A stretch of DNA of 64,000 bases from Microbacterium terregens (GTDB lineage: Bacteria; Pseudomonadota; Alphaproteobacteria; Sphingomonadales; Sphingomonadaceae), in contig NZ_BSEX01000006.1 in assembly GCF_027922045.1 (NCBI RefSeq), positions 36,784 to 100,783 on the forward strand. Direction: 5' to 3'. The notes under the pieces are model-generated. The model was not told the origin of the DNA. It saw only the letters and a program-made list of their open reading frames with translations, and did not search any database. Position numbers and translations under genes: made by a program. Numbering within the stretch: position 1 is the first letter of the stretch; each line of letters opens with the position of its first letter. Below are positions 8,168-14,986 of this stretch, one piece after another.

Positions 8168-9403
8168 TCATGGTCCCGTGGGGTGGCTCCACGAGGGCGG
8201 CACGACCGGGACCACCAGGCACAGGCTCTGCGCCGGCAGCACGTCGCGCCAGTCGGCGATCAGTTGCTTGTACGCCTTGCCCACCGGGCGGATGTTGCGG
8301 TCAAGGTCGTAGAGGCCGACCGGCGTCACCCGGCCGTTCTTTTCGCGCAGCGCGGTGTCCCAATCCATCTGGTCGGTCAGCGAATACCAGGTGAAGCCCA
8401 CCGTCGGGATGCCGGTGTTGCGCAGCCTGAGGACGTTGGCCCATTCCTTCCACAGCCAGTTGACACCCTCGTCGCCGTTCGGTCCCTGGGCGATGTTGGT
8501 CTCGGTGTGCATCACCGGCAGGCCGTAGCGGCCGTAATATTGGCGGGTGATCTCGCAGTAGCCGAACACTTCGCCCGAGGCCCAGCTGTGGCCGTCCTGG
8601 TGCATGCGATGTTCGTTGGTCCAGTAATAGTCCGTGCCGAGGATGCAGTGCTGCTTCAGCCGGTTGCCGTGGAAGCGGTGGTACTCCTCACGCGTCATGC
8701 CGTTATCCATCAGATACTCGTACATCGCGCTGTCGACCCGGCGGCCGTAGTTGAGATCGAGGCTGAGGAAGCGGCGGGCGTTCATCACCTCGGCAGGGCG
8801 GATCGCAGCCGGACTGTCGGCGTGGAAATACTCCGACGACTCGCTCTGGATGAACAGCGCGTCGGCGCGATGCTCCAGGATGCGCCGCATCGCGAGGACG
8901 TTGGCATAGACGATGTTCTTGAGCGCGGTCACAAAGGCGCGGTCGCTCGCGAGCTGCTCGTTCCACCAGCCGTAGAGCGCGGAGAAGACCGCGCAGACGA
9001 ACATCTCGTTCACCGGGGTATAGAGCTGCACCCAGGGATAGCGCTGGGCGAAGGCCGCTGCGTAATCGGCAAAGAGCTGCGGGAAATCGGGGTTCTGGAA
9101 GTCGCCCACGAAGTCCGGCACGCCGAAGTGGCAGAGATCGACGATGGGCGTGATGTTGCGGCGGCGGAGGTCCCCGAGCGTGAGGTCGGCGAACTCCCAA
9201 TCATATTTGCCCGGCCCCAGCAGCGTCTTGTGGAGCGGCGGGCCGAAGCGGAGGAAGTGGATGCCGAGGTCCTCGACGAGGTCGAAGTCCTCCCGCCAGC
9301 GCGCGTAATGGCCGCAGGACTCCATCTGGTCGACGCGTACCCGGCCGTTGTCGATGGTGGGGATGCTGCTCTCGATCCCCGTGCAGAACATGAAGTGCGC
9401 CAT
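8168..9403 (-). CDS. Glycoside hydrolase family 1 (beta-glucosidase-like)
   Basis: A 411-residue (beta/alpha)8-barrel hydrolase resembling family 1 beta-glycosidases. The acid/base motif TPVNE is at 129-133 (Glu133) and the nucleophile motif HTETN at 299-303 (Glu301), about 168 residues apart as in retaining clan GH-A enzymes. TWYSLTDQMDWD near 340-351 matches the family 1 stretch that follows the nucleophile. At 411 residues it is shorter than usual family 1 enzymes (440-480). It has no signal peptide, so cytoplasmic action on an imported glycoside is likely. No transporter or other sugar gene is adjacent. Some such proteins are annotated only as family 1-like; substrate unknown. Confidence 0.82.
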   Translation of the reverse strand: MAHFMFCTGIESSIPTIDNGRVRVDQMESCGHYARWREDFDLVEDLGIHFLRFGPPLHKTLLGPGKYDWEFADLTLGDLRRRNITPIVDLCHFGVPDFVGDFQNPDFPQLFADYAAAFAQRYPWVQLYTPVNEMFVCAVFSALYGWWNEQLASDRAFVTALKNIVYANVLAMRRILEHRADALFIQSESSEYFHADSPAAIRPAEVMNARRFLSLDLNYGRRVDSAMYEYLMDNGMTREEYHRFHGNRLKQHCILGTDYYWTNEHRMHQDGHSWASGEVFGYCEITRQYYGRYGLPVMHTETNIAQGPNGDEGVNWLWKEWANVLRLRNTGIPTVGFTWYSLTDQMDWDTALREKNGRVTPVGLYDLDRNIRPVGKAYKQLIADWRDVLPAQSLCLVVPVVPPSWSHPTGP

Positions 9404-9508
9404 CCGCCTCTCCCGGCAGCCGGTCGAATCGCATCAGGCGAGGCGGCCGAGACCAGGGGCTGGAACGCGGGCCGCGGCGCGAAGGTTTCGAGGCGCAGGC
9501 CCGCCCAG

Positions 9509-9931
9509 TCAGGCGGGCTCGGGATCCAGGAAGCGGCCGAGGGTGACGACGTCCTGCGGGGCGAGCCCCAGCCGATCGTAAAAGGCGAGCGCATCGGCAT
9601 TGCCGGTGCGGACCATCAGCTGGATCTTGGGACAGCCGCGGGCGCGCAGCCATGCCTCCGCGGCCAGCATCAACGTGCGGCCGAGCCCGTGGCGGCGGCG
9701 ATCGGGGGCGACGGCGAGATAATAGACCCAGCCGCGGTGGCCGTCATAGCCGACAAGGACGCTGCCGATCAGCGCTGCGCCGTCGCGCAGCACCAGCACC
9801 GCCGAGTCTGCGGCCGCAAGCGCGCGGGCGAAATCCGCGTCGGGATCGTTCCAGGGCCGCGTCAGCCCAGCCGCCTGCCACAGCGCGACCACCGCGGCGG
9901 CATCGTCGGGGCCTGCCTCGACCGGGGTCAC
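9509..9931 (-). CDS. GNAT family N-acetyltransferase
   Basis: A 140-residue GNAT-fold acetyltransferase using acetyl-CoA. Motif A is VAPDRRRHGLGRTLM, with the pyrophosphate-binding R-x-x-G-x-G type loop, followed by the helix AAEAWLRARG and the C-terminal NADALAFYDRLGL. The start is a GTG at 9931 that overlaps the TGA of the upstream lipoprotein gene (GTGA at 9928-9931); this choice gives VTPVEAGPDDAAAVVALW, a normal GNAT start, while no ATG is available nearby. Coupled translation with the lipoprotein is likely. The acceptor substrate is unknown. Confidence 0.88.
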   Translation of the reverse strand: MTPVEAGPDDAAAVVALWQAAGLTRPWNDPDADFARALAAADSAVLVLRDGAALIGSVLVGYDGHRGWVYYLAVAPDRRRHGLGRTLMLAAEAWLRARGCPKIQLMVRTGNADALAFYDRLGLAPQDVVTLGRFLDPEPA

Positions 9932-10305
9932 GGGCAACGGATGCGGGTGGTGGTGATGCCGTCGACGGTGACGGCCAGCCGTTCTCCGCGGGACCGTGCG
10001 AGCCGATAGCGGCGGCCGGTGGTGATGCCGTCGACCTCCGCGGAGGTGTCGACGTCGACCGCGCCATCGGCGGCATTGGTCACCGCGTCGATGCGGGCGC
10101 CAGCGATGCGATCCGCCGCAACCTCGAGCGGATGGGCGCAGGCCGCGTCCTCCCCCCAGCGGCCGAGCATCGCGGGCGGAAGGCTGGTCGCGGCGGCCTG
10201 CGGCGGCAGCGCCGGGTCCGAAGACGGCGCCTCGTCCGAACAGGCGGACAACAGCAGCGCCGTCGCCAGGCCCATGCCTCGTATGTAGACGTTTCGCGCG
10301 TTCAT
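9928..10305 (-). CDS. Small lipoprotein of unknown function
   Basis: A 125-residue predicted lipoprotein. The signal segment GMGLATALLLSACSDE has a lipobox LLSAC. Translation may start at the first ATG or at the second Met, ten residues on, which gives a shorter leader closer to the hydrophobic core. The mature part holds two Cys, one in GEDAACAHPLEVAADRI and one at the C-terminal TRIRCP, that could form a disulfide. Repeated DGITTGRR/DGITTTRI strands suggest a small beta fold. Its stop codon overlaps the GTG start of the acetyltransferase gene by four bases. I do not recognise the family. Confidence 0.75.
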   Translation of the reverse strand: MNARNVYIRGMGLATALLLSACSDEAPSSDPALPPQAAATSLPPAMLGRWGEDAACAHPLEVAADRIAGARIDAVTNAADGAVDVDTSAEVDGITTGRRYRLARSRGERLAVTVDGITTTRIRCP

Positions 10306-10450
10306 CTTCGCCCCCTCCCCTGCAAGGCGCCCGCATAGCCAAGCGCCCCCGCCGCCGCCAGAGCCGGGAGGGATCGGATCGCAACTCCGGCTCGTTCAGC
10401 GCTCCGGACGGCCCTCCCCTTCGAGGCGCCGCACAGCCAGACGAGGTAGC

Positions 10451-11470
10451 ATGAAGGCCCAGCTGAAGCCGCTTTCCGAGCAGGTGATCGTCATCACCGG
10501 CGCAAGTTCCGGCCATGGGCTGGAGACGGCCCGCCGGGCGGCGGCGGCAGGCGCGCGGGTGGTGCTGATCGCGCGCGACGGCGACGCGCTGGCGCGCGTG
10601 CGCGACCAGATCCAGACCACCGGCGGCAGCGCCGCCACCTTTGTGGCCGACGTCGGGCAGGAGGAGGAAGTCGAGCGCGCGGCGGCCTTTGCGATCGATC
10701 ACTTCGGCGGCTTCGACACCTGGGTGAACAATGCCGGCATCGGGGTCTATGCCGCAGCGCTGGAGACGCCCACCGCCGACCACCGCCAGGTGTTCGAGAC
10801 CAATTACTGGGGGGTAGTGTACGGATCGCTGGCAGCGCTGCGCCACCTGAAGGAGAAGCCGGGCGGCGGCGCGCTGATCAACGTGGGGTCGATCAACTCG
10901 GACATGCCGTCTCCGGTCATCTCCTCCTACACGGCGTCCAAGCATGCGGTGAAGGGGTTCACGGATTCGCTGCGGCTGGAGATGATGGCGGAGGGTGCGC
11001 CGGTGTCGATCACCCTCATCAAGCCCGGCCCGGTCGGCACCCCCTTTCCCCAGCACGGCCGCAACCTGACCGGATACAAGGCGCAGCTGCCGCCGCCGCT
11101 CTACGCCCCGTCGGTAGTGGCAGACGCGATCCTGGATGCGGCGCAGCACCCGCGGCGGTCGCTGACCGTGGGCGGCGTCGGCAAGCTGCAGGTGCTGGGT
11201 GCCCAGCTGGTGCCGCTGCTGTTCGACCGGGTGGCGCAGAACATGGGGGTGCTGTTGGCCAACCCCGCCCAGCCGGTGCCGGTGAACCCGGGCAATCTCT
11301 ACGCGCCGGACGGCAAGGATGGGGTCACCGAGGGCGAGCAGAAGGGGCGATCGGTCAGCGCCTTCACGGCCACCCGCACGCACCCGGGGATTGCGCTGGG
11401 GGCCGTTGCACTGGCGGGTGCGGCGCTGGGCCTCGCCGTTCGTGCGCGGGGCCGCAAGCCGGAGCCGTGA
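10451..11470 (+). CDS. SDR family oxidoreductase with C-terminal membrane segment
   Basis: A 339-residue short-chain dehydrogenase/reductase with an extended C terminus. The cofactor motif TGASSGHG is at 16-23, NNAG at 93-96, catalytic Ser about 147, Tyr160 and Lys164 in YTASK. Arg42 after strand two (LIARDGDAL) favours NADP(H), by inference. After the core (about 1-260) comes a region with a hydrophobic helix at about 312-331 (rich in Gly, Ala and Leu) followed by RARGRKPEP, a likely membrane anchor with a positive end. This long layout resembles SDRs often annotated as DUF-associated or YqjQ-like in Proteobacteria. Substrate unknown. Confidence 0.88.
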   Translation: MKAQLKPLSEQVIVITGASSGHGLETARRAAAAGARVVLIARDGDALARVRDQIQTTGGSAATFVADVGQEEEVERAAAFAIDHFGGFDTWVNNAGIGVYAAALETPTADHRQVFETNYWGVVYGSLAALRHLKEKPGGGALINVGSINSDMPSPVISSYTASKHAVKGFTDSLRLEMMAEGAPVSITLIKPGPVGTPFPQHGRNLTGYKAQLPPPLYAPSVVADAILDAAQHPRRSLTVGGVGKLQVLGAQLVPLLFDRVAQNMGVLLANPAQPVPVNPGNLYAPDGKDGVTEGEQKGRSVSAFTATRTHPGIALGAVALAGAALGLAVRARGRKPEP

Positions 11471-11526
11471 CCGCCGCTCCGCTGGGATTCGGAGCGGCGG
11501 CCGCGGCCGGGATGAGGGAAGCGCCC

Positions 11527-12096
11527 TCAGGCGAGCTTGAGGCCTTCCTTGTTCATTGCGGCGGTGATGTGCTTGTTCTGCGTTTCCGACAGCTGATCGC
11601 GCAGCTTGGGGAAGAGGTCCTGTTCCTCCTCGCGCATGTGGCTTTCGATCAGGACGCGGAACTCCTTGAGCTTGGGAAGCCAGGCCGGATCGTCCTTGGG
11701 CATCTCACTCAGGTCGAAGAAATACTGCTTCACATTTCCGTGCTCGTGATTGAGATGGTCCGCCGCCTCCGTCAGGCCCTGGTCGCGCATCATCGCGTAG
11801 ACGACGTTCTCTTCCTGGAACGCATGCTTGCTGATCGCATGCTTCAACTGCATCAGCAGGAAGGCACGGCGGGCGGTGTCCTTGTCCTTCGTCTTTTCCA
11901 GCAGGTCGAAGATCTTGAGCGCCGCGGCATGCTCGGCCGCCAGCGCCTTGTCCCAGCGGCCGGCCATCACCGTCGGGGCCTGAACCGCGGCCTTGCGCAG
12001 GAAGTTGGCGAGGAGGCCGGCGGCCACTCCCGTCGCGGCGCCGATCGCGACCGTGCGGCCGACATTTCCCGAAGATGCTTGCTGTGTCGTGGCCAT
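11527..12096 (-). CDS. Hemerythrin domain-containing protein
   Basis: A 189-residue protein with a hemerythrin-like four-helix bundle that would bind a di-iron or other metal site. Ligand-type residues appear in order: AAEHAAALKIF, LKHAISKHAFQEENVV, LNHEHGNVKQYF and LIESHMREEEQDLFP (His and Glu spaced as H-x4-E). The start at 12096 is chosen for its GAGGAG ribosome site; it gives MATTQQASSGNVGRTVAIGA and a Gly/Ala-rich hydrophobic helix at about 12-32, possibly a membrane or signal-like segment. It is divergent from the ZnuD-like receptor gene, sharing a 180-base intergenic region with a Zur-like palindrome. Roles in oxygen, NO or iron handling are possible. Confidence 0.85.
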   Translation of the reverse strand: MATTQQASSGNVGRTVAIGAATGVAAGLLANFLRKAAVQAPTVMAGRWDKALAAEHAAALKIFDLLEKTKDKDTARRAFLLMQLKHAISKHAFQEENVVYAMMRDQGLTEAADHLNHEHGNVKQYFFDLSEMPKDDPAWLPKLKEFRVLIESHMREEEQDLFPKLRDQLSETQNKHITAAMNKEGLKLA

Positions 12097-12216
12097 CTGC
12101 TTGCTCCTCACCGTTTCCGCCTCAACGACAGGCGTGGCGCGGCCGTTCCGCAGCGGGAGGGGAATGGCGCGGCTTGGTGCAGAACACTCGTTCGAACGTA
12201 CACGCACGTCGCATCT

Positions 12217-12237
12217 TGATTTAACGATATAACATCA
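12217..12237. promoter_or_regulatory. Zur-like palindromic operator candidate
   Basis: An AT-rich 21-base imperfect palindrome in a GC-rich intergenic region, with outer arms TGAT/ATCA and a right half ATATAACATCA. The TATAACAT block equals one half-site of known proteobacterial Zur boxes (ATGTTATA...TATAACAT); the left half matches less well. It lies 40 bases before the start of the ZnuD-like receptor, whose homologues are Zur-repressed. Assignment is inference from motif and context. It could also be simply the promoter -10 region. Confidence 0.45.
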
Positions 12238-12276
12238 CCTAGACGGCGCCGGTCTAAAGAGGCGGGGAGCAAGACC

Positions 12277-14556
12277 ATGGGTTTTCGAAACATGCACCGC
12301 GGCGCAGCAGCGCTGCTGACGACGACCGCTTTTGCGGCGGGTGCGCCGGCCCCGGCGTGGGCACAGGAGGCGGTGACCGGGGGTGAAGAGGCGGAAGTCG
12401 ACGCGCGTGGCCACGTCGGCACGCGCGAGATCGTCGTCACCGGCCGTTCCCTGGAGACGGAGGAGAATGCCCTGCCGGTGCAGGTGCTGGCCGGCGACGA
12501 ACTGGCGCATCGTCGCGAAGGCGGCCTGGGCGAGACGCTCGCCGGCCTGCCGGGCGTGCACCTCGACAATTTCGGCGGCGGCGCATCGCGTCCCGTGATC
12601 CGCGGCCAGACGGTGCCCCGCATCGAGGTGCTGAGCGACGGCGCGAACCTGTTCGACGTGGCATCGGTGTCGCCGGACCACGCGATCACGACCGATCCGC
12701 TGCTGCTCGACGCCATCGAGATCCAGCGCGGGCCTGCCGCGACCCGCTATGGCGGCAATGCCACCAACGGCGCGATCAACCTGATCGACAGCAAGGTGCC
12801 CAAGGTGGTGCCGGTCGGCGGCCTTGCCGGCGCGACGGAGGTGCGTTTCGGCACCGGCGACCAAGAGAAGACCGTCGTCGGCCGCGTAACGGCCGGGATC
12901 GGCCAGTTCGCTCTCCATGCCGAGGGAGCGCGTCGAGCGGCGGACGACTATGACGTGCCGGACAGCTACGGCTCCGACAAGCTGCGCGACTCCTTCGCCG
13001 AAAGCACCAGCTATGCGTTCGGCGCCTCCTGGATCACCGCCAAGGGCTATGTCGGCGCCGCCTATTCACGCATCGAGAGCCAATATGGGCTGCCCGGCCA
13101 CAGCCATCTGAACGGCGTCTGCCACACGCACGGGCTGGACCTGCATTGCGGCGCACATGGCAGCTGGGAGGATCCGTTCGGCTCGCCCGACGACCACACG
13201 GCCTATATCAAGCTGCGCAGCGACCGTGTCGATGTCCGGGCCGACTATGACGACCTCCTACCCGGCTTTTCCCACACGCGCGCGCGCCTCTCCTATACCG
13301 ACTATGCCCATGACGAGATCGACGGCGCGCTGCTGTTCAGCCGCTACACCAACGAAGTCTGGGACGGGCGCCTCGAGCTGACGCACAAGCCGCTCCTCGG
13401 GTTCACGGGCGTGCTGGGGGTGCAATATACCGACGGCAGGTTTGGCGGCATCAACGTCAACGACCGGCACAAGCCCTTCCCGGACGGAGCCTATGGCTTT
13501 GACGGAAGTCCCGATTACCTCACCGACAACTTCGGCATCTTCCTGTCGGAGCGGCGGTCGTTCGGCTCCGTCGACGTTGAAGCAGCGGTCCGCAAGGACT
13601 GGCGCAAGGTGGACGTGACGGTGCCGCCCTATCGCATCACCCTCGATGCCGAGCTGCAGGACCTCTTCGCCGAATGGTATGGCCCGGATTGGCGCCAGAT
13701 CCTGGAGCGCGAGGACGTCGACGCGTTCCGTGCTCGCAACCCGGCCGTGAAGCACGATCCCTTCTCCGCCTCGCTTGCCGCCAACTGGAACATCGGGCGC
13801 GGATATGGGCTGGCGCTCTCGCTGGGGCATACCGAACGCGCGCCCAGCGTGCGCGAGCTGTACGCGCGCGGCAACAACCTGGCGACCAACAGCTACGAAC
13901 TCGGGCTTGCGGTCGGGAACCCGATCCTGGGCGAGGAGGGGCTGTCCGCCGAAGACATTCTGGAGACCACCGACGCGATCAACCTGACGTTCCGCAAAGC
14001 GGGCGGTCCGTTCGAGTTCGAGATCGGCCTGTTCTATCAGGAGGTCGACGATTATGTCTTCGCGCGCCTGATCGAGACCGAGACCGAGACCGGCGTTCCG
14101 CACGACTTCCTGATCTACACGGCGGCGGATGCGCGCTTCGCCGGGATCGACGGCCAACTCAGCTACCAGCTGACGCCCCAGTCGCGGGTGACGGTGTTCG
14201 GCGACTATGTCGATGCCAAGCTGAAGCGCGCGGACGACAACCTGCCCCGCATCCCGCCTGGACGCTTGGGCGCGCGCTTCGACCTTGCCGCCGGGCCGCT
14301 TTCGGGTGACGTCGAATATTATCGCACGTTCGAGCAGGACAAGGTCGCCTCCTACGAGACGCCCACGGCGGGCTACGACATGCTCAACGCCACGCTGAGC
14401 TATCGCATGGACCTGGGCGGCGCGCGGGCGGTGGAGCTCTATGCACGCGGCAGTAACCTGCTCAACGAACTGGCGTTCGCCCACACCTCCTTCGTCAAGG
14501 AGCAGTCGCCGCTGCGTGGCCGCAACGTCGTGATCGGCATGCGCCACGCTTTCTGA
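12277..14556 (+). CDS. TonB-dependent receptor, ZnuD-like zinc uptake
   Basis: A 759-residue outer-membrane TonB-dependent receptor. A signal peptide (about 1-30, ending PAWAQ) precedes a TonB box-like REIVVTG (about 51-57), a plug domain with SRPVIRGQTVPRIEVLSDG and IEIQRGPAATRYGGNATNG, and a 22-strand barrel ending in Phe (IGMRHAF), the usual outer-membrane signature. A loop at about 272-295 is dense in His and has two Cys: GHSHLNGVCHTHGLDLHCGA. Neisserial ZnuD also has a His-rich loop that captures zinc, so zinc is the best guess; copper or nickel is possible. A Zur-like site is upstream, and hemerythrin is divergent. Confidence 0.85.
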   Translation: MGFRNMHRGAAALLTTTAFAAGAPAPAWAQEAVTGGEEAEVDARGHVGTREIVVTGRSLETEENALPVQVLAGDELAHRREGGLGETLAGLPGVHLDNFGGGASRPVIRGQTVPRIEVLSDGANLFDVASVSPDHAITTDPLLLDAIEIQRGPAATRYGGNATNGAINLIDSKVPKVVPVGGLAGATEVRFGTGDQEKTVVGRVTAGIGQFALHAEGARRAADDYDVPDSYGSDKLRDSFAESTSYAFGASWITAKGYVGAAYSRIESQYGLPGHSHLNGVCHTHGLDLHCGAHGSWEDPFGSPDDHTAYIKLRSDRVDVRADYDDLLPGFSHTRARLSYTDYAHDEIDGALLFSRYTNEVWDGRLELTHKPLLGFTGVLGVQYTDGRFGGINVNDRHKPFPDGAYGFDGSPDYLTDNFGIFLSERRSFGSVDVEAAVRKDWRKVDVTVPPYRITLDAELQDLFAEWYGPDWRQILEREDVDAFRARNPAVKHDPFSASLAANWNIGRGYGLALSLGHTERAPSVRELYARGNNLATNSYELGLAVGNPILGEEGLSAEDILETTDAINLTFRKAGGPFEFEIGLFYQEVDDYVFARLIETETETGVPHDFLIYTAADARFAGIDGQLSYQLTPQSRVTVFGDYVDAKLKRADDNLPRIPPGRLGARFDLAAGPLSGDVEYYRTFEQDKVASYETPTAGYDMLNATLSYRMDLGGARAVELYARGSNLLNELAFAHTSFVKEQSPLRGRNVVIGMRHAF

Positions 14557-14608
14557 TCGGGTGGCGGAACCCGCGCTTCCGCCCCCCTTTTCCAACCCAG
14601 GGAGAGCG

Positions 14609-14632
14609 TCATATAAAGATTTCTTTATATGA
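14609..14632. promoter_or_regulatory. Palindromic operator upstream of metE
   Basis: A perfect inverted repeat with 11-base arms, TCATATAAAGA and TCTTTATATGA, separated by TT. It is strikingly AT-rich in this genome and lies just upstream of a TTGACC -35-like element and the cobalamin riboswitch of metE. The size and symmetry suit a dimeric winged-helix repressor. ArsR-family regulators responding to S-adenosylhomocysteine (SahR) control methionine genes in Proteobacteria and are the leading candidate by inference; the exact motif could not be checked here. Confidence 0.65.
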
Positions 14633-14635
14633 TGG

Positions 14636-14664
14636 TTGACCGGACCATGATTTTTGCCGATGCT
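14636..14664 (+). promoter_or_regulatory. Candidate metE promoter
   Basis: TTGACC at 14636-14641 and GATGCT at 14659-14664, 17 bases apart. The -35 is good and the -10 weak. The operator palindrome ends four bases upstream of the -35, and the riboswitch begins seven bases downstream of the -10, so the position fits a start at the first riboswitch bases. Confidence 0.4.
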
Positions 14665-14670
14665 TATTGC

Positions 14671-14864
14671 GTCGAGGTTCTCCGGCCGGGCGCTTGCCTG
14701 CGCCGGAGCTAAGACGGGAAGCCGGTGCGCTCCTGATGGGGCAAGGCCGGCGCTGCCCCCGCAACTGTAAGCGGCGAGCGGCGATCCAATCATGTCACTG
14801 AGGCGCCCCGCGTCTCGGGAAGACGGATCGTCTGTGCTGACCCGCGAGCCAGGAGACCTGCCTT
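14671..14864 (+). ncRNA. Cobalamin riboswitch (metE leader)
   Basis: An RNA leader of the adenosylcobalamin riboswitch class. Recognisable parts are the P3-P6 core GCCGGTGCG at about 14721, GGCCGGCGCTGCCCCCGC leading into AACTGTAAGCGG (about 14745-14774), the B12-box-like GTCACTG at 14793-14799, and the closing GAGCCAGGAGACCTGCC at about 14846-14862. It precedes metE, the B12-independent methionine synthase, and is expected to switch metE off when cobalamin is present, letting B12-dependent MetH take over. About 120 bases follow before the ATG and can form a hairpin near the ribosome site, so control may be at translation. Confidence 0.95.
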
Positions 14865-14986
14865 TGACGCCATAACGTCCACCGGCGGGGTGCCCGGTCT
14901 GGTCGCGTGCGTGTGCAGCCGGGCGATCCCTGGCGCGTGCCTGCCTGCGCTCGGTCCGGCGCTTCGCCCTCTTCGGGGTTGAAGAC

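Noticed and set aside
11257..11470. Separate small gene at the end of the membrane-anchored SDR
   Set aside because: The segment is in frame with the SDR and encodes its C-terminal helix; there is no stop or new ribosome site.
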